DNA of 64,000 nucleotides, taken from Adineta ricciae (Eukaryota; Rotifera; Eurotatoria; Adinetida; Adinetidae). The stretch spans positions 1 through 64,000 of the forward strand of contig CAJNOJ010000296.1 of assembly GCA_905250025.1 (NCBI GenBank), written 5' to 3'. The translations under genes were made by a program, and so were the position numbers. Each line of letters opens with the position of its first letter. Position 1 is the first letter of the stretch. Under the pieces are notes generated by a model, which did not search any database, was not told the origin of the DNA, and saw nothing but the letters and a program-made list of their open reading frames with translations. Shown here piece after piece: positions 54,126 through 64,000 of this stretch.

Positions 54126-56158
54126 ATGATTAGTCAAATTTTACCTACAGACGTCGAACATGGTTCGGTACCGACACATTCAACGGATAACAGCTATGGT
54201 TCGACCATAAGTTTTCAGGCAATTAATTACGTTTTACCCCATCCGACATGCTGCAATTGTATTCCAAAACCGTGTTCGAAAATACATCAACAACAGATTC
54301 TTTACGATATATCAGGAGTGTTTAAACCAGGTATGAATGCGATTCTTGGACCGACAGGAAGTGGAAAATCGTCATTATTGGATATTCTTGCCGATCGAAA
54401 AGACCGTCACGGTCTTGAAGGACAAGTATTGATTGATGGACAAGTGCAGACATTTGATTTCAAGTATCGGGTGGGTTATGTTGTTCAAGATGATATTATC
54501 AGTGGTAACTTAACCGTGCGAGAGAATCTACTGTTCTCGGCTAATACTCGAATGTCTCGAAAAGTTTCGTCCCATGAGAAGCTGGCAATTGTTAATGAAG
54601 TTATCGAGCAATTGGGTTTGGAGAAATGTGCGAATAGGAAAGTGGGGACTGAACTACGGCGGGGAATTTCCGGTGGTGAACGAAGACGAACGAATATTGG
54701 TATGGAATTGGTACTCTCACCTCGAGTGCTCTTTTTAGATGAACCAACTACCGGGTTGGATTCATCCACAGCTCGCAATGTAATGGTATATCTGCAAAAG
54801 TTATCCAGGAAAGGCCGTATGTAGTTCTATTCATGCCATTCGATCCTCTCATTCGCTCGTGTTTAGGAACAATTATTTTCTCCATTCATCAACCACGCTA
54901 TTCAATCTTCAGATTGTTCGACACTTTGTTTCTTGTTGCTGCTGGTCGTTGTATTTACCATGGACCCAGTCAATCTGTTCTTTCATATTTTGACTCCATC
55001 GGTTTTCAATGCGAGAATCACAATAATCCTGCGGATTTTCTTCTTGATGTTTGTCAAGGTGATTATCCACTTAATCTTCCGTCGTCGAATATTCAGGAAG
55101 CTAGTGATCCTGATAAACAGGCACAGCAAATCGACCAATATTTATACGATAATTATAAAAAGTCGACCTTGTGTACGATGATCAAACAAGAAATTGCCGA
55201 GTTGGGTTCGTCGGCCAATTCTCCTGAAGCAACGACTTATGGAGCATCACAAGTGCCAAAAAAATCTCGTCTAGCCGAAGTGTTTTATGTTGCACAACGA
55301 ACGCTTCGGAATGCATTTCGAAATCCCGCATTAATCGGTATGCAAACAGGTGTCTCGATCTTTCTCGGTATACTCATCGGATTGATCTACATTCAAATGG
55401 ATCGTTCGGTCGATACGGGTGTGAAAAATCGTCTCGGTGCGATATTTTTTATTGTTACCAATCAAATCTTCGGCAGTCTCTCCGCGCTCGATCTCTTCAT
55501 CAAAGAGCGTCCACTATTTCAACACGAAAATGTCAGTGGCTACTACCATGTGTCGACATATTTTCTCGCAAAAATTCTTTGTGATATTATTCCACTACGA
55601 ACGATTCCAACAATATTCTTCTCGTCAATCGCGTATTTTATGATTGGATTCCAGAGACAAGTAACGAAGTTCTTTATATTTTTCCTGGGCATCTACATGA
55701 CTTCGCTTTGTGCCTCATCATTCTGCTTTTTAGTTTCGGCGAGTGTACGAGTTTACGGTAGGAAACATCTCCCTTTCAAATGACTTGCAATTGACGTATT
55801 CGTTTTAGCTGTGGCCAATCTACTCGCTGCCATGTATTGTGTTCTGACGTTGATTTTCAGTGGATTTCTTGTAGAAGTAACATCGGTGACGGAATTTCTT
55901 TCCTGGATTAAATGGATTAGCATCTTTCGATACTCCACGAATTTATTTTCCATTAATGAGTTTACCGATTTAAAACTGTGTTTACCAAATGATACAAATA
56001 CCTGTAACATTGATGGGTCAGAAATTTTGAAACAACAGAATATTGATGCATCGACCGACTGGGATCTCTGGAAGAATTTCGTAGCATTAGCAGGACTCAT
56101 GTTAGGTTTCCTATTTTTAACTTATATTCAGTTACTTCGCATGAAGAAAACCAAATGA
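54126..56158 (+). CDS. ABCG-type half-transporter (copy B, complete)
   Basis: Three exons, 54126-54816, 54867-55757 and 55809-56158, give 643 residues, the normal size of an ABCG half-transporter. The nucleotide-binding domain comes first: Walker A GPTGSGKSS, signature ISGGERRR, Walker B VLFLDEPTTGLD, and GRTIIFSIHQPR, which is reconstituted across intron 1. The membrane domain follows, with the first helix near NPALIGMQTGVSIFLGILIG and the final helix near the C-terminus (LAGLMLGFLFLTYIQLLRM). It should work as a dimer exporting lipids, sterols or xenobiotics (ABCG2/ABCG1 group). TATA-like sequence lies about 50 bp upstream. It follows the dehalogenase on the same strand. Confidence 0.9.
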
Positions 56159-56807
56159 ATTCTGTGTAAACTTTTTCGTAATTAGTTTTGAATTTTTACT
56201 ACGTAAATGCGATGAGATACACATAAATAAATATAAAATTGAATACAACCAAAGAAAGAAAGACATTTATATCTATCTTCAATGTCACCGTTTATCGTTT
56301 GTGTCTGAGCGTGAATTTGCCACTCTTCTGTCATGGTCTTCTTATCGATGTTTTTCTATGAGTAACTTCTCAAGCTACGTTTGAATAACACACAACCGGG
56401 GAAACATTTTTAACGCCAAAATTACCAAATAAAAAAGAAGCTTTTATTAATCTCGCTTCGTATGCCCGCATATATTTCTTACAGCTTGGTTATGTAAGTA
56501 TGGATAAAAGATTAGAAATTCGTGAGTAATATTTATAATTTCATTTGGTTTCTTCCAAACGCGAAAGTCACATCTTCTGCATAACGAAACATGATATAAG
56601 AGGATGAGAAAGAGCGACAGGTGCGTATCGTTCTAATTCTTTTATCAGAAACACAAAATAAGACGGAAAAAAGAACTAGGAAGTGACAATATACTATCTA
56701 CTCTTCGTCTTTATCTATATACGAACTAATATATAAATACGCAAGACACATCAGATTCTATTCATTCTTCTCATACAATCTGTTAATAATATTTCATTCG
56801 AATATTA
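56159..56807. other. Intergenic region before the AIG1 GTPase
   Basis: About 650 bp holding the ABCG 3' end and a TATA-type promoter. No further gene. Confidence 0.4.
56732..56739 (+). promoter_or_regulatory. TATA box, AIG1-type GTPase gene
   Basis: TATAAATA, 69 bases before the ATG at 56808. Confidence 0.5.
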
Positions 56808-57737
56808 ATGGCTGCATCCTGTGCTAATTCCAATAATAACAAAGGTGGCTCACAGATTGGCATCATTCTGTTGGGTAATACTGGTGCCGGCAAGTCGTTC
56901 TTAGGTAATATTCTACTCGGCCGTGACGCATTCAAAAATGAATGCAATCCAAACTCCGTCACACATGAAACGGAGTTTGAGACATTCGTCAATGATGATG
57001 AATCCTATGCCGTCTTCAACATTCCTGGCCTGATTGAAGGCGATCAAACTGCTATTGATCGAAACAAACGAGAAATCTACAAAGCATTTGAACAACGTCC
57101 GAATTCAGTGGTAGTTTTCATTTTCGTTGGCGGAAGTAGTGGCCGAATGCGTGATGAGGATCTCGTTGCGTTCAATGCACTTCATCAAGCATTCAAATTT
57201 AAGCCGCAATCATTAGTACTAATTGTAAATGATTTACCGCCGCGTCGATCAGAAAACTATGAAGCAACCGTGACCGTCAGTCTGGAACGTTTGTTGAAGA
57301 TCTCTAATCTCAAAGTTTGCTTTCTGGATCGAATCGACAACAAAAATCATGACGAATGCAATAGAGTTCGTACGAAATTGATTGAATTTATTATCGGTCG
57401 ATCTACGCCAGAATTACATAAGAAAGAAGGTGATATCCAGCTACATGTTGATACCATCGCCAAGTTGAAGGTGGAATCAAAGGCTGCACAAGAGAAGCTT
57501 GAAAATGAAATCAACTCTTTGAGAGATGTAATTGCTGACAAAGATCGCGAATTCAAAGCTGCAGAAGAACAACGACAAAAAGAATTCGAACACTTGAAAG
57601 ATGAAATGAAACGAAAGGATCAAAACCATTCTCAAGAGATTCAGAGTATGCAACATCGAATAAATACTCTGGAAAGTATACCGCCACAAGTTATTGTTAA
57701 GCATGTAAAAAGAAAACATTGGTGGAAGAAATTGTAG
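56808..57737 (+). CDS. AIG1/GIMAP-type GTPase with C-terminal coiled coil
   Basis: Single exon, 309 residues. The P-loop GNTGAGKSFLGN (about residues 25-36) followed by LLGRDAF is typical of AIG1 GTPases. Switch II is degenerate (FNIPGL in place of DxxG). The AIG1-specific conserved box region is FIFVGGSSGRMRDED. The guanine motif is weak (LIVNDLPP). From about residue 210 a long charged coiled coil (heptads in KVESKAAQEKLENEINSLRD) runs to a strongly basic, Trp-containing end (KRKHWWKKL), possibly a membrane contact. In animals and plants such GTPases serve immunity or membrane remodelling; its role here is not known. Confidence 0.8.
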   Translation: MAASCANSNNNKGGSQIGIILLGNTGAGKSFLGNILLGRDAFKNECNPNSVTHETEFETFVNDDESYAVFNIPGLIEGDQTAIDRNKREIYKAFEQRPNSVVVFIFVGGSSGRMRDEDLVAFNALHQAFKFKPQSLVLIVNDLPPRRSENYEATVTVSLERLLKISNLKVCFLDRIDNKNHDECNRVRTKLIEFIIGRSTPELHKKEGDIQLHVDTIAKLKVESKAAQEKLENEINSLRDVIADKDREFKAAEEQRQKEFEHLKDEMKRKDQNHSQEIQSMQHRINTLESIPPQVIVKHVKRKHWWKKL

Positions 57738-57871
57738 CACATATCAATGTGAATTATTGCCTTGAATACATTTTATAGGAAACTACTCATATGTATTATT
57801 TTATATTACTTAGTAATAAAAAAGAGGATTTATTTATAAAGATAAACACGAAAAAATATCACAGGTGTCGA

Positions 57872-59644
57872 TTAAATCTTGGTAAACCTTTGCCAAAATA
57901 CTTGATGGAAAGCCATGTCACCCAGCCAAATTTTAATCCAGTTCTCGGCTTGTTGAAGAATAAATGGAGGGAAATGGCTGTCTAGTGATGTAAAATAATT
58001 CAATATATGAAAATAACGTTCCGGAAGTCGAAAGGTGAGAGTGGATAGTTTGGGTAGGTGATCTTCAAGTAGAGGAACATTGTTTAAATCAACTGTATTG
58101 ATAACTAAGTGTTCGAGAAATGGAAAATATTGCGCGATAGTCACAATATCTTTTTTTCGGAATGCATGTGGTCCATCCGAGAGATCAAGACGTTTAAGAT
58201 GAATATTTCGCCGAATGGATGCACCACGATCAGGAATCAAATGATCGAAGTCGATTTTTAATGACTGAATGTTCACAGTGGATTGTAAAAGCAAGTTTAT
58301 TGCCTTAGTTTCCTTGTCGGAGAACGAAATAACAAGTTCTCTGATTTTCGAACAATTCACACAATTCAGTACCCATTCCACTAATCTTGAATTTAGATTG
58401 TACAAGGCGAGAAATGTGACATTCTTAAAATAATACTGTTGAGAAGACGAGTCAGGCAAGGAGGAAATGCATAGCCGTGTAATTGTATTTAAACAATAAA
58501 CATGATCATGTGAATTTTGTTTGCCTGCAGTCCACCATTGAACGACCGGGCGGTGACTGACATCAGCTCGGAAAACATCATTTCCACTGTCACATATGTC
58601 ACTGACGGTATTCTCATAGTGACCTTGCACTTCATGATCTATAACAATAATATTGAAATTCAACTTCGTCATCCAAAATGGATTGTTATATAATGTCAAT
58701 AAATTCGTGGGATAGATATTTAACTGATGTCTGGTACGAACTATACTTGTAGTCAAAGTAAAGTGCCTTAGTCGTGGTAATGATGTTTCGATTAACGTTT
58801 GCCAAGGCTCAGGCTCGAAAAATGTATCAGGCCCGTCTACTGTTAAACGATAGAGAGCAGGTGTATAGTCAAAATAGTGTCGCAATACACCGGTGGTATT
58901 GCCATTGCAAAAGTACAGGGAAAGTGCGCGTAGTTTGAGCATTGGCAGGAATTGATAATGTGTTGCTAATGGTGAGAAGAAATGATCATCTACATCGATA
59001 TTAAGACATTCCAGATGAGGGATGTATCGTGAGAAGGATACCAGTGTATTCCAGTCGCACTGTAAACCTGTGATGGTCAAGTGTTCGATGTTTAATAAAG
59101 TAGTTAATTGTGCTTTCCAAGTGGCATAGCGCTGAGGAAAAGCCAGTGATAGTCGTCGCAATGTGGTAAATGTGAATATAGTCGAAATAACGGTTATCCA
59201 CGAAGGAAAATATGATCCTTTGATCATTTTAATCGTCAACGTTTCGATTTTAGTATCGACTAATGTTAGAATAGCAGTTTGCACCGACTTTGAATTAATT
59301 CCTTGTCCACTGCAATAAATGTAAAGTGAATGAAGTCGTTCAAAAGGTGCGAATGATGGAAAACAGGCAAAAAACATATTGACTTGACCAGGTGTGTCGC
59401 GTTCAGATAAAGCTAATTTTGTTATTCTATTGGCATAATCCGGAAGAAGATGTAACGAATAACGAAACGTGTCCAAATGGCAACCAATGAAATTGAAATG
59501 AATTCGAGTCTGACTCAGCAATGCATCAAAGCGTTCATTGAGTTGATGAAGAAACACAGTAAGAAGATCGATTCCATCGATGTAATTCTCGAAAAGATCG
59601 AGTAGAATTTCGTTGGGAAGCGATTCGAGCTTTGAAAGTGTCAT
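57872..59644 (-). CDS. F-box protein with leucine-rich-like repeats
   Basis: Single exon, 590 residues, start at 59644. The N-terminus LESLPNEILLDLFENYIDGIDL is an F-box (about residues 6-45), the Skp1-binding part of an SCF ubiquitin ligase. The rest shows irregular leucine-rich spacing (LRRLSLAFP, LEHLTITGL, LECLNIDVD, LRALSLYFC, LKRLDLSDG), suggesting an LRR-like solenoid for substrate binding. No introns. Large, variable F-box families of this kind are common in invertebrates. The target is unknown. Confidence 0.75.
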   Translation of the reverse strand: MTLSKLESLPNEILLDLFENYIDGIDLLTVFLHQLNERFDALLSQTRIHFNFIGCHLDTFRYSLHLLPDYANRITKLALSERDTPGQVNMFFACFPSFAPFERLHSLYIYCSGQGINSKSVQTAILTLVDTKIETLTIKMIKGSYFPSWITVISTIFTFTTLRRLSLAFPQRYATWKAQLTTLLNIEHLTITGLQCDWNTLVSFSRYIPHLECLNIDVDDHFFSPLATHYQFLPMLKLRALSLYFCNGNTTGVLRHYFDYTPALYRLTVDGPDTFFEPEPWQTLIETSLPRLRHFTLTTSIVRTRHQLNIYPTNLLTLYNNPFWMTKLNFNIIVIDHEVQGHYENTVSDICDSGNDVFRADVSHRPVVQWWTAGKQNSHDHVYCLNTITRLCISSLPDSSSQQYYFKNVTFLALYNLNSRLVEWVLNCVNCSKIRELVISFSDKETKAINLLLQSTVNIQSLKIDFDHLIPDRGASIRRNIHLKRLDLSDGPHAFRKKDIVTIAQYFPFLEHLVINTVDLNNVPLLEDHLPKLSTLTFRLPERYFHILNYFTSLDSHFPPFILQQAENWIKIWLGDMAFHQVFWQRFTKI

Positions 59645-60406
59645 GAGCTCTCTTTATATCTTAAACTAACAAACATATTTATTTATTTTTCCTTTCCTTT
59701 TACATCAACATGCGAGTCATAACTAATTGTATACGTCACCACCCTTCATCACGCGTTTGATCATAATCCAATGTTCTAAATCATAGAATGATGTACCGAC
59801 GAACTTCAATTATTCCATGGAAAATGTTTCATGATCACCTGTATCGATATAATAGGCGAGTAATTCAGATCGTTGAATTATCACCTTGAACTCGCTATAA
59901 TCAACATCTTATTTACTTACAGCATACTTTTCATAGCCTCGGTTTTGCGAATCTGGACGCACAGCGAACGTGTCCATTTGCCTAACCGTGATTCGATATT
60001 TCGTCACGACAGCTGCTGTTTATAAACGTCGCTAATGAATAGCAATCAGTGTAAGTTGCAATGCGATAATTTAAGAAATCAGAATCAAGCACAGAACAAG
60101 CTGCGACACCTTTATCGTCAGTGATACTCATTTGGGTATCCGTATCTTCCTTCAAACGTAACGTTTTTATATGATGCTCGTCAATGTAAAAGTGTATATT
60201 TCTTTTTATACTCACAAAAAAAGCACGTGTTGTTAATTTTTTTCTCTACAGCATACAAGAATGACTCAGTCGTGTAAAAAGTGCCGCTGAGTGTTCACGA
60301 AGAGTTTGTCGAATTCGAACTGTATAATATTTCACGAGCAAAACTAGTTCTTTGCAGAATATTCGAGATGTTAACGAATAAACAATGAATGAGACCTGAA
60401 AAGTAG
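59645..60406. other. Spacer holding a decayed gene
   Basis: About 760 bp. Apart from the minus-strand remnant described separately, nothing is recognised. Confidence 0.4.
59735..60215 (-). pseudogene. Probable decayed gene, family uncertain (possibly GNAT-like)
   Basis: On the minus strand three pieces read like protein but in different frames: SITDDKGVAACSVLDSDFLN, then YRITVRQMDTFAVRPDSQNR followed by a GTAAGT donor, then an exon-like stretch with RSELLAYYIDTGDHETFSME interrupted by TAA and continuing LKFVGTSFYDLEHWIMIKRV. The VRPDSQNRGYEKYA section loosely recalls the acetyl-CoA-binding loop of GNAT acetyltransferases. The frame shift and stop suggest a pseudogene; an unrecognised intron could account for part of this. 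Confidence 0.4.
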
Positions 60407-61363
60407 TTAATAGTTGTCTTCTAATTCTGATTTAAACTCGATGACTCCTACCGCTGCATTAATGTACTGTAAAAGAGTGCACATTTGAAAGATATAATTT
60501 TCAACAAATGTTCGAAATGAAGATTTTTGCTGATATTGTGTTAAGCCATTATAACATAAAACACTTGTAATAGGTAAGGTTAATACAATTGTAGCAAATA
60601 ATTGGATGAGAAGCATGCGACACAAAAGCCATTCTTCTTTTCTCCTTCGTTGAAAGTTATTGATGATACTTGTATGAATTTTCTTGCGAAGAGACTTCAA
60701 ATTTTGAAGTGTTAAAAAGGCAAATATTGCTGTTAATAATGGCATTGATATTCCATTGATTAGTATGGAATAGAAACTCAAAAATGTCGAATATGGACCC
60801 GGTTGGTATGTACAAGTACGGTCTGTGCTATTGTAGGATATTTGAATATCATAAAAGATCAAGTCATGAACGCATACGATTGCCCAAAATAAGTAATTTA
60901 TTATTATCATTTTCCACGTCGTCGGACGGCGTAAAAACCAATGATGATTTGTTTTACTCATAAGATACCTATGCAAAAAAAGTCTTCAGTGGATTGATAG
61001 TCATATAGTTGAACGTATTCTCTACCTGTCGACAGCTGCTAATAACATGTACGATCGAGGTAGCATCAGAAATAAACCTATAGTGAAGAAACGCAATTTA
61101 CAAAACCATGACCATTGCGCAGATAGATCGATATTGAAACCAGTTTGAAGAAATCTTAGCAGAGGAACGGTGTTCAAATAAACAGCATAACAAATTGAAG
61201 AAAATATTAAATATAGTGAGCAAGGGCTTGCACGAAGTTTAGTACTACCCGAGAATACAATGACATTCAAAATTGAACCAATGTTACCAGTAATAATGAT
61301 AATAGGAATGGAAATAATAAATAGATTTTGCTGAAAACGAACTAGTTCATCTTTGGTCCACAT
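60407..61363 (-). CDS. Rhodopsin-like GPCR, 299 residues
   Basis: Two exons, 61363-61026 and 60968-60407, phase 2, joined within the DRY region (AAVD R|YLMSKTN). TM1 lies at FIISIPIIIITGNIGSILNV and has the conserved Asn of GN. TM2 is preceded by RASPCSLYLI. TM6 and TM7 lie in LFATIVLTLPITSVLCYNG and NYIFQMCTLLQYINAAVGV. The last helix has no NPxxY. The gene resembles the receptor at 34034 in overall layout, including an intron close to the DRY motif, which suggests one family. Ligand unknown. Confidence 0.8.
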
Positions 61364-61663
61364 CGTTCAGTTCAGAGGCACATGTATGTGAGCTTATATT
61401 CTCGTTTTTTACTCATTCAGCCAAGTAGATGAAAGATGAGGTGATTATCATTATCTGGATATCAAATATACAATACTTAATTAGTTCCTCTTTACCAAGA
61501 AGCACAGAGTGTATCATTCTGCGCTATTAATTAAATTCTGTCACGTATCAACTAACAATATTTATTACGTTTATTATTGACAGGTGAAGAACCGAGTAGT
61601 AACTCCCGATTCAACATTATTCACACCAGAAGAGAAAAAAAACAAGCATAGCTACGTAGGATA
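61364..61663. other. Spacer between two GPCR genes
   Basis: 300 bp, AT-rich. No feature is recognised beyond probable promoter and 3' end sequence. Confidence 0.4.
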
Positions 61664-62469
61664 TTACAGAAAAAGAGGATAGATCGCATTTGATCTCCTA
61701 CGAATTGACTTTTTGCATTCGTCTCTGTAGTATTTCGACGGTAAAACAAAGATTAGAAAAACAATCATCGGCGGAATAAATGAAAGAAAATATCCACTCA
61801 AAAATAACCAAGCATCACTTGCTGAATTCATGCATCTCGTACTATACGAAAGAATTAAACGCGGTAACGCAAGAAGGAAGAGAACCACAGGTGCAATCAA
61901 TAAATGTTGATGTCCGACGATTTCTTGACGCAGTATACCTCGGTATGATCGCTGCCTTTTCAAACGAGATTGTCGACGGGTTTGTTTAATGATCAGAATA
62001 ATAATCGAAATCAAATTAATGAGAAACGGAACGAAAAAGTGAAATGTATTCACAATTCGATTATACATCTGTACACTTGATGAATATTTAACAATACACC
62101 AGATTCTAATCATATTTTTATTATCATTGTCCTTCTCTTCAAACAAACGTCGATGAATCGCATCATGTATTGTTGTCAATGTGATAAATATCAAAAGATA
62201 GATCATCACTTTCTTGGCTACCGCTTTACTTTTTGCCTTCATAAATGTAGCACCTTGAATAGCTGTCATCGCTCTCTCCATCGACACACATGCATCCAAC
62301 CATTGGTCCATGTTCACACATATACGAAGAACGAAATCTAATGAATGACACTGAGCTTCTAACAATACTCGGTTCTGCCATGTTGATATCTGAGTCGAAA
62401 GATACACAAAATACTTCATTCCAAACAATGTCATTGTCAACAGAGTTGTGATCGATGAGCCCAACAGAT
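61664..62469 (-). CDS. Rhodopsin-like GPCR, N-terminus missing at contig junction
   Basis: The minus-strand frame is open from the N at 62470 to the stop at 61664, about 267 residues. The N-terminal tail and TM1 are absent; the first visible helix is TM2 (SSITTLLTMTLFGMKYFVYL). TM3 ends CVSMERAMTAIQG, with MER at the DRY position. TM5 is near FHFFVPFLINLISIIILI, TM6 near LLIAPVVLFLLALPRLIL, and TM7 ends FLIFVLPSKYYRDE. It is a divergent receptor. Truncation exactly at the N shows that the contig ends inside the gene. Confidence 0.75.
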
Positions 62470-62470
62470 N
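62470..62470. other. Single ambiguous base N: contig junction 2
   Basis: One N separates the truncated GPCR from the resumed ABCG gene of copy A. The base after it corresponds to 54272 in the complete ABCG gene. Confidence 0.85.
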
Positions 62471-64000
62471 GTGTTCGAAAATACATCAACAACAGATTCT
62501 TTACGATATATCAGGAGTGTTTAAACCAGGTATGAATGCGATTCTTGGACCGACAGGAAGTGGAAAATCGTCATTACTGGATATTCTTGCCGATCGAAAA
62601 GACCGTCACGGTCTTGAAGGACAAGTGTTGATTGATGGGCAAGTGCAGACAGTTGATTTCAAATATCGGGTGGGTTATGTCGTTCAAGATGATATTATCA
62701 GTGGTAATTTAACCGTACGAGAAAATCTGCTTTTCTCGGCTAATACTCGAATGTCTCGAAAAGTTTCGTCGCATGAGAAGCTGGCAATTGTCAATGAAGT
62801 TATCGAACAACTGGGTTTGGAGAAATGTGCGGATAGGAGAGTGGGGACTGAATTACGGCGCGGAATTTCCGGTGGTGAACGAAGACGAACGAATATTGGC
62901 ATGGAATTGGTGCTCTCACCACGAGTGCTCTTTTTAGATGAACCAACCACCGGATTGGATTCATCCACAGCTCGCAATGTAATGGCATATCTACAAAAGT
63001 TATCCAGAAAAGGCCGTAGGTAGTTCTATTCGCGCCATTCGATCGTCTCATTCGCTCGTGTTTAGGAACAATTATTTTCTCCATCCATCAACCACGCTAT
63101 TCAATCTTCAGATTGTTCGACACTTTGTTTCTTGTTGCTGCTGGTCGTTGTATTTACCACGGGCCCAGTCAATCTGTTCTTTCATATTTTGACTCCATCG
63201 GTTTTCAATGCGAGAATCACAATAACCCTGCGGATTTTCTTCTTGATGTTTGTCAAGGCGATTATCCACTTAATCTTCCGTCGTCGAATATCCAGGAAGC
63301 TAGTGATCCCGATAAACAGGCACAGCAAATCGACCAATATTTATACGATAATTATGAAAAATCGACCTTGCGTACAATGATGAAACAAGAAATCGCCGAG
63401 TTGGGTTCGTTGGCCAATTCTCCTGAAGCAACGACGTATGGGACATCACAAGTGCCAAAGAAATCTCGTCTAGCCGAAGTGTTTTATGTTGCACAACGAG
63501 CGCTTCGGAATGCATTTCGAAATCCCGCATTAATCGGTATGCAAACAGGTGTCTCGATCTTCCTAGGTATACTCATCGGTTTGATCTACATTAAAATGGA
63601 TCATTCTGTTGATACGGGTGTGAAAAATCGTCTTGGTGCGATATTTTTCATTGTTACGAATCAAGTCTTCGGCAGTCTCTCGGCGCTCGATCTGTTCATT
63701 AAAGAGCGTCCACTATTTCAACATGAAAATGTCAGTGGCTACTATCATGTGTCGACATATTTTCTCGCAAAAATTCTTTGTGATATTGTTCCACTACGAA
63801 CGATTCCAACGATATTCTTCTCATCCATTGCGTATTTTATGATTGGATTCCAGAGACAAGTAACGAAGTTCTTTATCTTTTTCCTGGGCATCTATATGAC
63901 TTCGCTGTGTGCCTCGTCATTCTGTTTTTTAGTTTCGGCGAGTGTACGAGTTTACGGTAGGAAACATCTCTCTTTCAAATTACTTGCAATTGACGTATTC
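62471..64000 (+). CDS. ABCG half-transporter, main part (copy A), runs off window
   Basis: Continuation of the gene started at 14904. Exon 1 remainder 62471-63015 (Walker A GPTGSGKSS, signature ISGGERRR, Walker B VLFLDEPTTGLD), exon 2 63066-63956 (same 891-base length as copy B and open throughout), and the start of intron 2 at 63957. The alignment to 54272-55801 has a constant offset of 8199, so there are no net indels over 1.5 kb. The last exon lies beyond the window. Function as for copy B. Confidence 0.85.

Larger units (their letters stand above)
34727..54180. repeat. Haplotype copy B block (direct repeat of 1-14958)
   Basis: Same genes, strands and intron positions as copy A. It is longer because 42723-47750 holds sequence absent from A. 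Homology continues beyond 54180: 54272-55801 matches 62471-64000 at a constant offset of 8199. Confidence 0.9.

Noticed and set aside
1-54180. A true tandem segmental duplication on one chromosome
   Set aside because: The two copies are separated only by way of an N that splits an ABCG gene, whose other part appears after the second N with just 91 bp missing. Nested contig placement explains this with fewer assumptions.
1-64000. CRISPR arrays, operons, prophage, IS elements or plasmid origins
   Set aside because: No direct-repeat arrays with spacers or bacterial gene layout are seen; intron-bearing genes and a eukaryotic tRNA show nuclear animal DNA.
1-64000. Retrotransposon or Penelope/Athena reverse transcriptase near the telomere-like motif
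   Set aside because: No reverse transcriptase motifs were found in any frame around 42700-47700 or elsewhere in the window.

Overview
The window is animal nuclear DNA, most probably from a bdelloid rotifer. The reasons are AT-rich sequence, dense genes on both strands, very short GT-AG introns (about 42-65 bp, with a few of about 250 bp), many divergent rhodopsin-like GPCRs, an animal-type tRNA-Cys, and genes whose families are mainly bacterial or fungal (haloalkane dehalogenase, CYP504-like P450, GH99-like hydrolase with a CBM9-like tail, tandem beta-helix proteins). A segment also occurs twice at roughly 4-6 % divergence by eye, as expected of homologous haplotypes. The species cannot be fixed from this sequence.

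Layout. Copy A (1-14958) carries: the 3' end of a GPCR, an EGF/VWA membrane protein, a DUF4336-like protein, an NCS1 permease, a secreted protein of unknown function, an alpha/beta-hydrolase with a Thr nucleophile, a bulb-lectin protein, a 1070-residue NIDO/AMOP/VWD surface protein, a haloalkane dehalogenase, and the first 18 codons of an ABCG transporter. It stops at a single N (14959). The same ABCG gene resumes directly after a second single N (62470) and runs to the window end. Comparison with the intact copy shows that only 91 bp of it is missing.

The 47.5 kb between the two Ns (14960-62469) looks like one contig placed inside that small gap. Both its ends cut through genes. Its left part (14960-34000) holds a truncated secreted-protein gene, a 0.7 kb element with about 125 bp terminal inverted repeats, a GPCR, three tandem beta-helix genes, the GH99-like gene, an Ntn-hydrolase gene, an Erg28-like membrane protein, a membrane-anchored bulb-lectin protein, the P450 and another GPCR. 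Its middle (34034-56158) is copy B, with the same gene order as copy A. Copy B differs in keeping an intact tRNA-Cys, in a 5 kb block absent from A (an FG-GAP repeat gene plus decayed GT61 and NHL genes, starting at a G-rich telomere-like motif), and in having a dead bulb-lectin gene. Its right part (56159-62469) holds an AIG1/GIMAP-type GTPase, an F-box protein, a decayed gene, a complete GPCR and a GPCR cut off at the N.

No single pathway unites the genes. The visible themes are chemosensory or peptide receptors, secreted and surface glycan-binding or glycan-degrading proteins, and detoxification or transport (P450, dehalogenase, ABCG). The main things to check are the nested-haplotype assembly, the structural differences between haplotypes, a gene-conversion tract in the beta-helix array, and the shuffling of lectin and FG-GAP modules.
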